Assembly (NCBI GenBank): GCA_023055425.1
Contig: JALGPY010000002.1
Span: forward strand, 118,804,088-118,868,087
DNA length: 64,000 nt
Source of the DNA: Linanthus parryae
Taxonomy: Eukaryota > Streptophyta > Magnoliopsida > Ericales > Polemoniaceae
Direction of reading: 5' to 3'
Shown piece after piece: positions 35,284 to 46,849 of the stretch. Both the position numbers and the translations under genes were made by a program. The number at the start of each line of letters is the position of its first letter. The first letter of the stretch is position 1. The notes under the pieces were generated by a model. The model ran no database searches. It saw nothing but the letters and a program-made list of their open reading frames with translations, and was not told the origin of the DNA.

Positions 35284-36338
35284 ACCCAGGTGCCGTGAGA
35301 TCCCGGCGGCGGAGACAGTGCCGAAGTTGCAGGGGGACGGTTGTTTTTGCGACCATTGCGACTCCCATTTCGCCGATTTCCCCCTCCGCCATTCCCATTT
35401 CCGCCTCCACCGCGGCTGTTGGGAGGCGGATTGGCAGAAGGATCTACATGTGGAGAAGATGGGGCGATGCGAAGTCGTAGTTGCAAATACCTGATGTGGA
35501 TTGGGTTAAGCCGCTCCCTGGCGAGCGATGCGGCGTTCGTCGAGACGAAGCATTGATACTGCAGTGACGAAAGCGGACGTGGGACGGGTCTGCTAGATGA
35601 GCATCGCAACATGACCGTATGCAGGTGGGAGACCATTCGTCAACTGTATAACCAATTGTTGGTTAGACACGGGTGTACCAACGTTCTCGATGCGGTCTGC
35701 GAGGTTTTCAGTTTAATGCAGTACACATCGAGGGAGGAACAGTGTTCCATCTGAAGCGTGACAAATTCCAGTTCCAGTTCAGCGACTCGATACCCCTGGT
35801 TGTCATGAAACAGATTTTCCAGTTTGACCCATGCTTCACGGGCGATCTGATTTGGAGTGAGGATGGCGAGAACCAGATCATCACTGATGGTCTGGTAGAT
35901 CCATGACAAGATGAAAGAGTCTACCGATTTCCATAGTGGATCTCCCGTGGGTGTAGTGGAAATGGGGGCGTCGATGTGATCAGAGACGCCATACGAGTGG
36001 GTCTGCATGCGAAAGAAGGTGGCCCAGTGATCGTATTGGACTTTGTCATTGTCGTGGATGAATCTAACCTTCTTTTCAATGTTGGTTACCAAGAAAACTG
36101 GGTGAAGTTGTTCCTTGGTTGTGCCAGATGCTTTGGCAGTTTCCTTCGGCAAGGTGGACATGATGACGACGAGGGAATCTGAGAGAGAAGTTGGCAGCGC
36201 AGGGGGTGGCAAAGGAGGAGACGGCCACTGCAATGCAGTGGGCGATCGATGGAGCAGAGGATCGCTTAGGGTTGCGACAGATGTAGGCGCCACAGAGGGT
36301 TTTTGGGGCGTGAAGCTGGAGGGAAAGAAGAGGATCAA
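35097..36338 (-). pseudogene. Copia A gag
   Basis: The likely start is the internal Met of MSTLPKETAKASG in the frame 36338-35640; the upstream Pro/Ser-rich text would be leader. The UBN2/gag core is seen in YDHWATFFRMQTHSYGV, SWIYQTISDDLV and WVKLENLFHDNQGYR. Near 35660 the frame shifts, and the C-terminal Gly/Asn/Arg-rich part (GGGGNGNGGGGNRRNGSRNG) is read in the overlapping frame 35636-35097. No zinc knuckle is recognised. Confidence 0.85.
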
Positions 36339-36349
36339 CAGCTAGGGTT

Positions 36350-36361
36350 GCTCTGATACCA
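36350..36361 (-). other. Primer-binding site of Copia A
   Basis: On the - strand it reads TGGTATCAGAGC directly after the LTR end, complementary to initiator Met-tRNA. Confidence 0.9.
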
Positions 36362-36506
36362 TGCTAGAATTGATGAAATGCTTTCGTGCTTTATTCATTC
36401 TCATCCAAACAATATATAGGGTTGTACATAGTAATCATCGAAATTACATAGTAATCATCTAAATTACATGCAAGACCTCCTAGTTTACAGCGGTGGTACT
36501 ATTAAA
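36362..36506 (-). repeat. 5' LTR of Copia A
   Basis: It runs from TGCTAGAATTG to CTATTAAA on the + strand and pairs with the LTR at 19340-19484. The expected terminal CA is AA here, a point change that may impair integration. Confidence 0.85.
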
Positions 36507-37692
36507 TGGTACTACCATTCGTACATAGTACTATCCCTCTTGTAGGATACGCGGCATGACGATAAGAACGAAGAAAAAATTATGATTTTGAAATAGGGAA
36601 ATGCTAAATGTCAGCATTTTTTCTTCACCATTTGATTTCACCTCCTATGTGTATGTTTCCGATTGGTGATTTGATTATAAAAATATCTTAAAATAATATA
36701 TAACAACAATCATATATTGACACAAGAAATGAAATTAAAGGGTGAAGAAAAAAGGCGGAAGCATAGCGGCCCTCTTTAAAATATGGGTTAGTTTCATATG
36801 TAGCATTTTGTAGTGGGTCGATTAATGCTTGGGCCAAATTGAAATTGAAGAAATCTGTTTGGGCTCCTCCTAATGACAACCCAATTGTGGGCTATTTTGT
36901 GGAAGAGCCAGATAGCTAAAGTAGTGAACCCAATAAACAATAAGTTTGGGCCATTAGAGAATCCAAAGAAAGGAGTGTAAAATTCATGAAGTCAGCAGCT
37001 GCTTATCCTGATTTCACTTCCCAAAGTGGAGGGTACGGAAGTAACCCTCAAGTCCCGAAGACATCCACGAAAACCCCTATCTGGGCATTGGTTTGGCTAG
37101 GGTTTTTTATTGGTTTGTTGATTTGAAAAGGAAGACAAAATATGATGAAGATCGACTTGTCTCAAACAAGAAAAAGCCAAATGAATTAGGACAACGGAAA
37201 GATTAAGCAAAGAGAAATAGTCCAAAAGTCAAACAAAATATAAAAAATATAATTAAAAATACTACGAACGCCATAAAGGTATTTCCAATCAAGATCTAAG
37301 AAAGGAAAACCTAGAAGGGAAGCTCCCTCAGAATCTTTGTGGGAACGGATGGATATCATACTCAAGTGCGTATTACGTATAAACTTAGGGCAACATCAAA
37401 CTTGCATGAGGTTATGACCGATATTCATGTCTCTCAGTATATTTATATTCTTAATGCATGAAATAATTTGGAAGTTAAGTTGAGCAAGATGAAGATACAT
37501 AAACACGTCAGGCGGTAGTGGATGGCCTTGAACAACCACAAAGAAGAATGTTAAGCTTGTTCTGAACAGTCAAGGGTTGGGGTGAAACCTGACTCTCTAG
37601 AGATTGCGAGGTCTAGTGAGAGACCATCACCCTAAATTGTTTTTTCTTTCAGAAACCAAAATTAGTTCAGCTAAGTTTGACATAATAAGGAT
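36507..37692. other. Intergenic stretch without recognisable gene
   Basis: No coding domain, LTR or inverted repeat was found. The text is AT-rich, and the open frame at 36688-36879 has no recognisable motif. Confidence 0.5.
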
Positions 37693-38259
37693 TAGGGATG
37701 GCAACGGGTAGGGTTTGGGGCGGGTTCTCCTTTCCCAGTCCCATAACACTAATCACATCTCCATCCCATACCAGCATAGGTTTATCACATACCATTCCCG
37801 TCACATACCTTATACCCACCAAGTTCCCATCGGGTTCCCATAATATTTTTCAATGTTGAACTAAACCATTATACTAACTTATATGAACCCCAAATTTTAT
37901 GTATAAAAAGTAGATGTAAGTACTTTTGGGCTTTTAACTTGTTATTTACATTGTTGTGTGGTGGTTGTAAAATATGTTATAAAGTGGTTTCAATATATCA
38001 CAAATTGCACGGTTCTTATATATTTTTTTTATAAGCAAACTAATTTATATAAGGGTAAAAATATAATTTCGCTATCAATTAATCAGGGCGGGTATATAAA
38101 AGGAGATTCTTTGAAATCCCATCCCCATCCCAAACCCTACATGGGTTTGAGAGTTAAATATCATACCCGTCTCGTACCTAATAACCATATCTTGTACCCT
38201 TCCTATTAGGGGCAGGTAGGATCGGGTCCCCATCGGTTTCGGGGAAATTGTCATCTCTA
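37693..38259. mobile_element. hAT-type MITE (567 bp)
   Basis: Ends are TAGGGATGGCAACGGG on the left and, read backwards on the right, TAGAGATGACAATTTCCCCG; the first 11 bases match at 9 positions. A perfect 8-bp duplication ATAAGGAT flanks it (37685-37692 and 38260-38267). The interior is non-coding. Confidence 0.85.
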
Positions 38260-38267
38260 ATAAGGAT

Positions 38268-39530
38268 ACCACTCAGATTTTAAAATGCACAGTATGTGGA
38301 GCCTTGTGGAATATCATGTGGGTTACTCTGTGTTGGTCCAAAGGTGTAGAGATTACAATATTAGGGACATACACTAATGTGATCCATATTCAGGTTGGAA
38401 GCTCATCTTTCCCCACTGAAGTGTGATTCTTAATTTATGCATTTCATGTGGTTACTAAAAGAACGGAGTTTTGGAGTGATTTAACTTGTGTGGCTAGACA
38501 AATTGATAAGTCCTGAACATTAGGATTCTCTCTCAGTCTGTGAATCTCCTTGATCCCTAGCCTTTCGTTGCTATGAGTTGGTGTTGCTAGGCCTATTTAT
38601 CTAACAGAACCTAGAGTCAATTTTCCAGATCTGTGAACCTAAACTTGTGTAGATCTTTTATTGATCTATAGCTTCAAATCTGAGTCGTGTCCCCTATTGG
38701 GAGTAACTGCAACCTTTTAGATCCTTGTCTAGAGTTGTTACTCTATACATGTAGGTCTAGGTTTCTTAACGTTGTTCTAGAGTTCTCTATACCTAATGGT
38801 CAAACTATCTTTCATATACCTATCTTGTGTTTATTCCACACTAGTTCGAGTTTGCACTGCTGGTGTGATAAGTCTGTGCAAAATCGGTCCACACGTCATG
38901 TGTGACCGCTTTGTGTGGATTCGTTCCACACGTCATGTGTGACACTGCTGTGTGCAGAGTTCTTCCACACTCCTTAGATGACCGCTTTGTGAAAATTCGG
39001 TGTTTTCTTTTGCTAACTAAATTCCAGAGAGACTTAGATTATCAGCTTTGGGGTTCTACACAGTTATTACAGAATCTTAGATTGTTAAGGTGTAGCGATG
39101 AGTGGATGATATGTGTGATAGCTCACATATATATGTACTTAGACAATTTCGTGCAATATATTGGTCTAGAACTAGTTGGTGCTAGCAGGTGTGATTTTCA
39201 AACTAGCTCAACATCTCATGCAAAGATTTCACAAAAGGTTTCCCCACAGTAAAAATTTGGTGTGTCGTGTCTTTTCTCTTTATAACTGTTTAGTTTATTG
39301 CTTATTTACTTTTCAGGTATCGCTGGCTTCAGAAAGATATCCTTACGCTTGTGCTTGTTGAGATAGATTAGATCTTGTGACCTTATTAATTTTCTCTTCT
39401 ATTGAATAGCAAGATCTTTCCATGGCTCTACGTTTTTAGTAGTATCCGTTGTGCGATTTATTAGATTAGATTAGTAGACACACTCGTACTCGTGTGATTA
39501 TTGTCGTTTATCGGACTCTATATCCACTTT
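38268..39530 (+). other. Probable 5' LTR/leader of a Sirevirus-like Copia remnant
   Basis: No domain is visible. A 37-39 bp motif beginning TCCACACGTCATGTGTGAC is repeated three times from 38888 to about 39000. The region ends at a degenerate primer site near 39534 (TTGGTATGAGAGCCT), placing it where an LTR should lie, but the LTR start was not located. Confidence 0.4.
38888..39001. repeat. Three-copy 37-39 bp minisatellite
   Basis: Units start at 38888, 38925 and 38964 with TCCACACGTCATGTGTGAC, the same word, and TCCACACTCCTTAGATGAC. They decay from left to right. Confidence 0.75.
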
Positions 39531-41280
39531 TAATTGGTATGAGAGCCTCGGTTACTTTGGTTTATATTATTTATTGAATTTCACTAACGTAAAGATTGGG
39601 ATGCTATCAAGTAAGGACCTCTCCGACAACGTAAGTTGTACACCCATATTTGATGGAGTTGACTAAGCTGGTTGAAAGAACCGGAAGGAGGAATTTCTGA
39701 TGTGTCAGGGTTGGGATCTTGTTAATGTTGTCTTTGCAAGTTATAAAAGACCTACGTATGAGAATGGGGTTACTAAAGATAAATATCTAAGAGTCCTCAC
39801 ACCGTACGAACAGAAACAATTGAAAAAGCCATGCCTTGTTCCTCATCAACAGTGCTTTGGGTGATACGTAGTACAACTTTGTGAGAGTGGGCAAGGAAGC
39901 CAAAGAAGACTGGGATATCCTAGAGGATACATTTTAAGGGAACTTCCTTGTAAGAAAAACATGAGAGTTGCCCTGATGAATCGATGGGAAGATGCATTGC
40001 AGAGAGAGAAATGTTTTGATCGTACTACGGAAGGATTCCGGCTCTCTGTGACGAAGCCATCGACTTGGACATTCGTTTAAAATAAAGCGATATTGTGAAG
40101 AAGACTCTACAATCTTTCAATTATCATATGCACTACAAACTGGTTGTGCTCAAGGAGGTTCTTGGTGAGAAGATTAAATCCTATGTTGTCAGGGACTTGG
40201 TCAGCAATCTTATCAACTATGAGAATGAGAATCAAGTCCTTAAAACGGAAAGATCTTGTCGATGAGTATGAATCCACTCTGACTAAGATATAGAAGAAGA
40301 CTTGTCTGAACAGGAGCTATCCTGATTGCAAGAATATTTCTGAAAGAAGCAAGCAGTAAAGCAATCCTTTTCATCAAAACCTTCCTTTGACAGAAGAAGA
40401 CGATTGCCGAGCGAACAGAGAGGCCTGCGCAAGGCAACGCAGCCTGTAGCATTGAAATGCTACAGTTTTGGAAAGAATGGACATGTGTCAGAGGAGAGTC
40501 CAAACCAAACAAGAGCGAAGGTAGTCACTCATGAAAGTGAAGACATACATGAATAAGAGAGCTAGAATGCTTGATCAGATGTGGAGAAAGAACATGTCAA
40601 CAAACATGAATGTTGCAGCTATGTACTAAGGTACGAGATACCATTGACATGACAGCAGGTATGTGCGCACCTTATTTTGGTATTAAGCTTGTATTTTGTA
40701 AATGGATTTAAGTTATTGTCCCGAGATTCAAGTATCTCTTATGACACCCATAAACATAAGAAGAAGTACTTTTAGATTCTCAAACAAATTGAGTCTTCAG
40801 AGATTCATTTAGAGGAAGATCTAGCTATTATTAAAACGAGTGTTACTACACTCACTGAGAAAATGGATTTAGTTGGGAACTTTTTATCTCTGATTGACAA
40901 GCTTTACACCAAATTCGATCTTCTCACAAGGGAGACTGGTCAATTTGAGAAGGAAAATAAGATTCTTACTCTTCAACTCGAAAGAACTAACATGTCCTCG
41001 AAAACGTATGTTACCCCATCTCCTCGAAAACCTATCTGGATTATTATATTCCTTCATTGAAGAAGAAGTCTTATGTGACTTCCTCAGGTACGAATAAGGA
41101 TCCTCCAGTGACTTTATCCTGCTGAAATGTTCAGAAAGGCAAAAGGGATAAATTCAAATAAATCTCCTAGACATGAAGGTTGTGTTTTCGAGACTTCTAA
41201 TGGTACGAAACTTTCTCGTAATCATGGTGGATTAAGAAAGTCTTTCTAAACCTGCTTCAATGATGTTTCCATATGTTTCT
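39531..41280 (+). pseudogene. Sirevirus-like Copia gag remnant, first part
   Basis: After the degenerate primer site, the + strand reads PIFDGVD-like text near 39641. A CX2FGKXGHX4-type zinc knuckle lies at about 40453-40490 (last Cys lost), and a charged, coiled stretch (MDLVGNFLSLIDKLYTKFDL, 40863 on) precedes the Helitron junction. Many stops and frame changes are present. The order gag core, knuckle, coiled stretch, second knuckle fits the Sirevirus branch of Copia. Confidence 0.6.
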
Positions 41281-41701
41281 TCTATATTATGAATAAGCAT
41301 GGTTTAACTAACTTTTGATTTTTCAACCGTTAGATTAAATCAATCCCATCCCCACCATTAGATCTCACCTACTTATTACATCTCTAACTACCCACTCTCC
41401 TTGGACATCCCTAACTACCCACTCTCTTTGGACATCCCTAACTAATAGGAGAGATGTTTTCTCAACTACATCCCCAACTAATCTATATTATAAAATAGCA
41501 ATGGTTTAACTAATTTATGATTTTTCAACAGTTAGATTAAATCAATCCCATCCCCACCATTAGATCTCACATACTTATTACATATCTAACTACCCACTCT
41601 CTTTCGACATCCCTAACTACCCACTCTCCTTGGACATCCTTAACTAATAGGAGAGAGGTTCTTCTCAACTACATCTTCTATATTATAAATTAGCATGGTT
41701 T
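41281..41701. repeat. Tandem ~195-bp units of the Helitron, left part
   Basis: Units start TCTATATTAT at 41281, 41482 and 41677, each followed by AGCATGGTTT and the 'ccgttagattaaatca' and 'ggacatccctaacta' words. The third is interrupted by the Copia insertion at 41702 and resumes at 48632; a fourth follows from about 48829. Confidence 0.85.
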
Positions 41702-41888
41702 TGTTATGAACTGAGAGAGAATAAATGGAGACAATGTATGGAGGAATATCAAAAGCAGTTTTATTCTCTACCAAAGCACTCTTTATATAGAGTGTGGGAG
41801 CCAATAATAATCCTCTAAGAGTCAATCATAGTCTACTAGGATTCAATCATAATCTACTAGGGAATATTCATTATAATATTCCATAACA
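41702..41888 (-). repeat. 3' LTR of Copia C
   Basis: 187 bp, TGTTATGAACTG to ATTCCATAACA on the + strand; 7 differences from the partner LTR. Confidence 0.92.
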
Positions 41889-42015
41889 CGTTATAATATT
41901 CACTACTAGTCTGCCTCGTTAAAACCTTGTCGCGTAAAACCCAATGGGAAAAGCCGCAACTAAGGAAAAAGAGTACTGACGCTAAAACTACATCTCCCCC
42001 TCATAATAAGATACA

Positions 42016-45000
42016 TTAACGTAAAAGATCTTTTAATTGACGCATCCCACATTTTTGAACATGTAACTTCAATGTTGATGCTGCTAGTGCTTTTGTGAAC
42101 AAGTCTGCTGGATTTTCACTTGAGCGCACTTGCTGGATGGAAACAACCCCCTTCTTTTGAAGCTCATGAGTAAAAAAGAACTTTGGAGATATGTGTTTAG
42201 TTCGATCACCTTTGATGAAGCCTTCCTTGAGTTGGGCAATGCAGGCAGCATTATCTTCATATAACACTGTTGGGCCGTCATTTTTGAAATTTAATCCACA
42301 AGACCCTTTGATATGTTGAACTACTGATTTTAGCCACACACATTCTCGACTAGCTTCATGGATCGCAAGAATCTATGAGTGGTTTGATGATGTTGCTACC
42401 ATAGTTTGCTTCATCGATCTCCATGATATAGCAGTTCCTGCATAAGTGAAAACATACCCTGTTTGAGATCTTGCTTTATGTGGGTCCGACAAGTATCCAG
42501 CATCAGCATATCCAATGAGGGAGGTATTAGATCCACGAGGATAGAAAAGACCCAAGTCTGTAGTGCCACGTAGATATCGCATGATGTGTTTAACACCGTT
42601 CCAATGCCTGCGAGTAGGATTAGAACTGTACCTAGCCAAAAGATTAACAGAAAATGCAATATCTGGCCTTGTGCAATTTGCCAAAAACATCAAGGCACCA
42701 ATTGCACTAAGGTATGGCACTTCAGAGCCAAGAGGTTCCTCGTCACTCTCTTGAGGACGGAAAGGATCTTTATTAACATCAAGCGACCATAGGGTTGGTT
42801 AGTGGATGTGATTTGTCCATACAAAATCTTTTAAGGACTTTTTCAGTGTAATTTGATTGATGAAGTAAAATTCCTTCAGGAAAGTGTTCAATTTTTAGAC
42901 CGAGGCAAAATCTCGTCTTTCCCAAATCCTTCATCTCAAATTCCTTTTTCAAGTACGTTTCAGTTTGGGTAATCTCTTCATGAGTTCCCACAATATTCAA
43001 GTCATCCACGTATACTGCCACTATTACAAATCCATTTGTGGACTTCTTTATGAAGATACAAGGAAAAATTGGATTGTTAACAAACCTTTCTTTTAATAGG
43101 TATTCGCTCAAGCGATTGTACCACATTCGTCCCGATTGTTTAGTCCATATAAGGATCTTTGGAGCTTAATAGAATAAGCGGTACGAGGTTTGTTTGTTTT
43201 TGGCAGTTTCAGTCCTTCAGGAACTTTCATATATATGTCACTATCAAGTGAACCATATAGATATGTTGTAACCACATCCATCAAATGCATATCTAAATTT
43301 TCCGATGCTGCCAAACTTATTATGAATCGGAAAGTAGTTGCATCCATCACAGGCGAATATGTTTCTTCATAATCAATGCCTGGTCTTTGCGAGAAACCTT
43401 GAGCTACAAGTCGGGCTTTTTATCTTGTAATCTCGTTTTTCTCATTTCGTTTCCGCACAAAAACCCATTTAAATCCAATGGGTTTTACGTCATTAGGTGT
43501 TTGAACTATTGGTCCAAACACTCTACGTTTTTCTAGTGAATTTAATTCAGCCTGTATTGCCTCTTTCCACTTTGGCCAATCATCACGACGTCGACATTCT
43601 TCAATTGACAGTGGTTCGTGATCGTCATCACTTATATGTAGGGCAACGTTAAAGACAAATGTGTCGTCAATGATAACATTATTTCGATCCCATATTTTTC
43701 CGAAATATATATAATTGATCGAGATCTCTTGATTTTCTGGTACCATATCGCCCTCTTAAGGGGCTTAATTTAGATCAATCATTTTAGGGATCGGATCACC
43801 AATTTTAATGGGATCATCAATTGTCTTTGTGGAATCTTTAGGATTCAACACAGTTGCCTGATTTATCTTCCTTTTTCTAGGAACCAAATCTTTTGAGCCA
43901 ACAGGTCTGCCACTCTTTTGGCGTGCACTAGATTCATTTGCTTGTATACTCGCATTTTAATGAGATCATCAATTGACTTTTCTTGTATCAACGAATTCAT
44001 CAGGCATTTCGTTAGCTATGCTTTGCAATTTAAGGATTCTCTGCACTTCGAATTCACACTGGCTAGTTCGAGGATCCAAGTGTGTTATCAAAGGAGAATT
44101 CCAAGAAATTAATTGTCGAGCTTCAGGCAGCGACATGTCTCCCCCTAATTTCGGGAAGATCGATTCGTCAAAGTGACAATCTGCAAAGCGAGCTTGGAAT
44201 AAATCCCCAGTTAAGGGTTCCAAATATCTAATAATAGATGGAGAATCAAACCCAACATAAATACCAAGTCTACATTGGGGACCCATCTTGTTACGTTGTG
44301 GGGGTACAATAGGAACATGCACAGCGCACCCAAATACACGTAAATGAGATATATTTGGAGGTTGTCCAAGCACAAGTTGTTGGGGAGAATATCTAAGATA
44401 CGCATTGGGGCGTAAACGTATTAATGCAGCGGCATGTAAAACAGCATGTCCCCAAGCAGAAATGGGTAAATTAGTTTTCATCAACAATGGTTTAGCTATT
44501 AATTGAATTCTTTTAATAAAATATTCTGCTAAATCATTTTGAGTGTGTACATGCGCGATTGGGTGCTCAACTTGTATCCCAACTGACATGCAATAGTCGT
44601 CAAATGATTGCGATGTAAATTCACCAGCATTATCAAGACGAATAGATTTTATGGGATGATCAGGGAAATGTTCTCTAAGCCTTATAATCATTCCTAAAAG
44701 GCGAGCAAATGCCATATTTCGAGATGATAATAGGCCTACATGCGACCATCTTGTAGAGGCATCGAGTAGTACCATAAAATAGTAAAATGGACCAGTGGGG
44801 GGATTGATTGGTCCACAAATATCTCCTTGAATGCGTTCCAAGAACTTAGGAGATTCAATACTAACTTTCATGGGTGATGGTCTGGCAATGTATTTTCCTT
44901 GAGAACAAGCGGTGCATGGGTATTCTTTTGGCAAAAGAATCTTTTTATCTTTTTAGTGGATGCCCGCTTGAGTTCTCAATGATTCTTCGAATCATAATTG

Positions 45001-45470
45001 CGCCAGGGTGCCCAAGCCTATTATGCCAAGGCATAAAAGTTGTGGGATCTTCTTGTTTTATGGCGACATTGACTTCAACTGCTTGGATAATTGTATGATA
45101 CAATCCAGATGATAAAGCAGAAAGTTTTTCCAATACATGCTTTTTGCATGAAACAATGGATGTAATACACATGTACTCTACATTATTTTCATTAAGAGTT
45201 TCAATGTGGTATCCATTTTGACCAGTATCTTTAAAACTCGGCAAATTTCTACTAGATTTGCTAGAATATAATGTCTCTTTGACATGGAATGTTGTTCCAC
45301 CGGGCAATATGATAGAGGCTCTTCCAGAGCCTTCAATTAAACTGGATGTACCTAAAATTGTGTGCACATATGCTTGAATAGGGAAAATTTGCAAAAAATA
45401 TTTCTTATGGCGCAATTTGTGTGAGTTGTTCCACTGTCCACCAAGCATGTGTCTTCACAAGTCATCATTT
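42016..45470 (-). pseudogene. Copia C pol: protease to RNase H
   Basis: In - strand order: a protease site LVDSGTTHT near 45440-45405; GAG-pre-integrase WHNRLGHPGA (45448-44945 frame); integrase with GDICGPI, RLDNAGEF and an Asn-Asp-Leu-Ala-Glu site (44934-43969). RT follows in three frames, with GFKWVFVRKRN (43746-43420), DIYMKVPEGLK (43350-43108) and the active site YVDDLNIVGT (43126-42779). RNase H is in two frames (42720-42373; 42339-42016, ending PADLFTKALAAST). Each major domain is recognisable, but at least five frame breaks separate them, so no polyprotein can be made. Confidence 0.92.
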
Positions 45471-45638
45471 ATCTATAATTAAAAGAGAAATATTTGATAA
45501 GTAAAAGAAAATTCTCATATTAAACTTTCAATCATACTAAAAATAAATAACAATGTCTGAAGTTCTTATCAAAGAACATTATTCATCCTAAGCTGGAATT
45601 AAAAACAAAATTTAAAAATTAAATGACTTAAAAAGAAT

Positions 45639-46639
45639 CTAAATGAGTTGTCTAAACAAAATCAGACTCTCCAAGGGGGCCATCGACTTGCGGATCAGGA
45701 GCAAAGAAGTCATCAACATCAAAACCATTGAGATCCATTGGCTATCAGTTCCACATCTGTTACATTTTTGTCCCTGTTTGGGAGGTGCTTTTTCAGCAAC
45801 TGCTTGTGAATTCTGATGTCTCCCACCATTATTTCTCCCCCTGCTTTGTGGCGGTGCTCCTCTTTTGTTGATATTTGAGGGCATATGTTGTGGAGGCTCA
45901 CGGTACCAAACAATGCTCTTATCATGACCGCGTCCACGACGGCGACCATGTCTACGACCACGTCCACGACCACGTGGGTTATTTTGACCACGTAAAATCG
46001 TTGCATTCGCTTCAGGGAATGCATTATTACTCACTGCAGGGAGAGGGGTCGAGCCAGTCGGACGTTGTTCATGATTTTTCTTCAATATGGCATTGTTTCT
46101 TTCCGCAACCAATAAACAAGCAATCAATTCAGAATATTTTTTGAATCCCTTTTCTCGATACTGCTGTTGCAGTGCTGTTGCAGGAGTATATTTGAGCGAT
46201 GGAAGGTAGATAATGTCTTTTCCAATAATTGCTCATCAGTGACGTTCTCGCCACAAAGTTTTAGCAGGGATGTAATTTTGAAGAGTGCGGAGTTATAAAT
46301 GTTTACCGTATTGTAATCCTGAAACCTCAGGTGTATCCAATCATAACGAGCCTGGGGGAGTAAGACAGACTTCAAATGCTCGTAGTGCTCTTTTAAATTA
46401 TTCCATAAGACGAGGGGGTCCTTAATAGTAAGGTACTCATTTTTTAAATCCTCATCTATATGGCGGCGCAAAAATGTCAACGCATCGGCGCGCTCCTTTT
46501 CGGACGCTGTATTGTCTGCTTTTATAGTGTGCCCAAGACCTCTTGAGTCTAGGTGCAATCCAGCATCAAGAGTCCACGACAAGTAATATTTTCCAGTAAT
46601 ATGAATTCCAGTGAACTCGAGCTTCGCAATGTTTGACAT
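45639..46639 (-). pseudogene. Copia C gag
   Basis: From the ATG at 46639 the frame reads MSNIAKLEFTGIHITGKYYL, then DPLVLWNNLKEHYEHLKSVL and ARYDWIHLRFQDYN, the conserved Copia gag core. It stops at 46124 after a frame change near 46165. An overlapping frame (46127-45639) carries an Arg/Gly-rich basic stretch and the start of a zinc knuckle (KCNRCG). The gag is broken but little decayed. Confidence 0.88.
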
Positions 46640-46849
46640 TTTGTATCTAAAAAAAAATAAGACGAAAATTAAAACTAAGAATTGCTACACTGATAAGTAA
46701 TTGACAAAATAAATAGACAATGATATGTACCTTAAACGCGTAAGAACTGTTGTTATTATTATTATATATATTTATATATATATATATATATTCTTTTACG
46801 AACTATACCGTATAAAATATTAAAAACGCATGATTAAAGAGAACAAATC

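Larger units (their letters stand above)
19340..36506 (-). mobile_element. Ty1/Copia element A, split by a Gypsy insertion
   Basis: Two 145-bp LTRs (19340-19484 and 36362-36506) bracket a Copia polyprotein read on the - strand. The polyprotein is interrupted at 19933-32431 by a Gypsy element. Without that insertion and its duplicated target the Copia is about 4.66 kb, a normal size. By my count the LTRs differ at 14 of 145 positions, so the insertion is old. A primer site abuts the right LTR and a purine tract abuts the left one. A clear 5-bp target duplication is not seen; the word AATGGT near both ends is only suggestive. Confidence 0.88.

Noticed and set aside
19335..36511. A 5-bp target duplication for Copia A
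   Set aside because: The flanks GGTGG and TGGTA do not match; the shared AATGGT nearby is offset, so it was not claimed.
46124..46787. A host gene starting MSNIAKLEF
   Set aside because: The text is the conserved Copia gag core, placed correctly between the leader and pol of Copia C.
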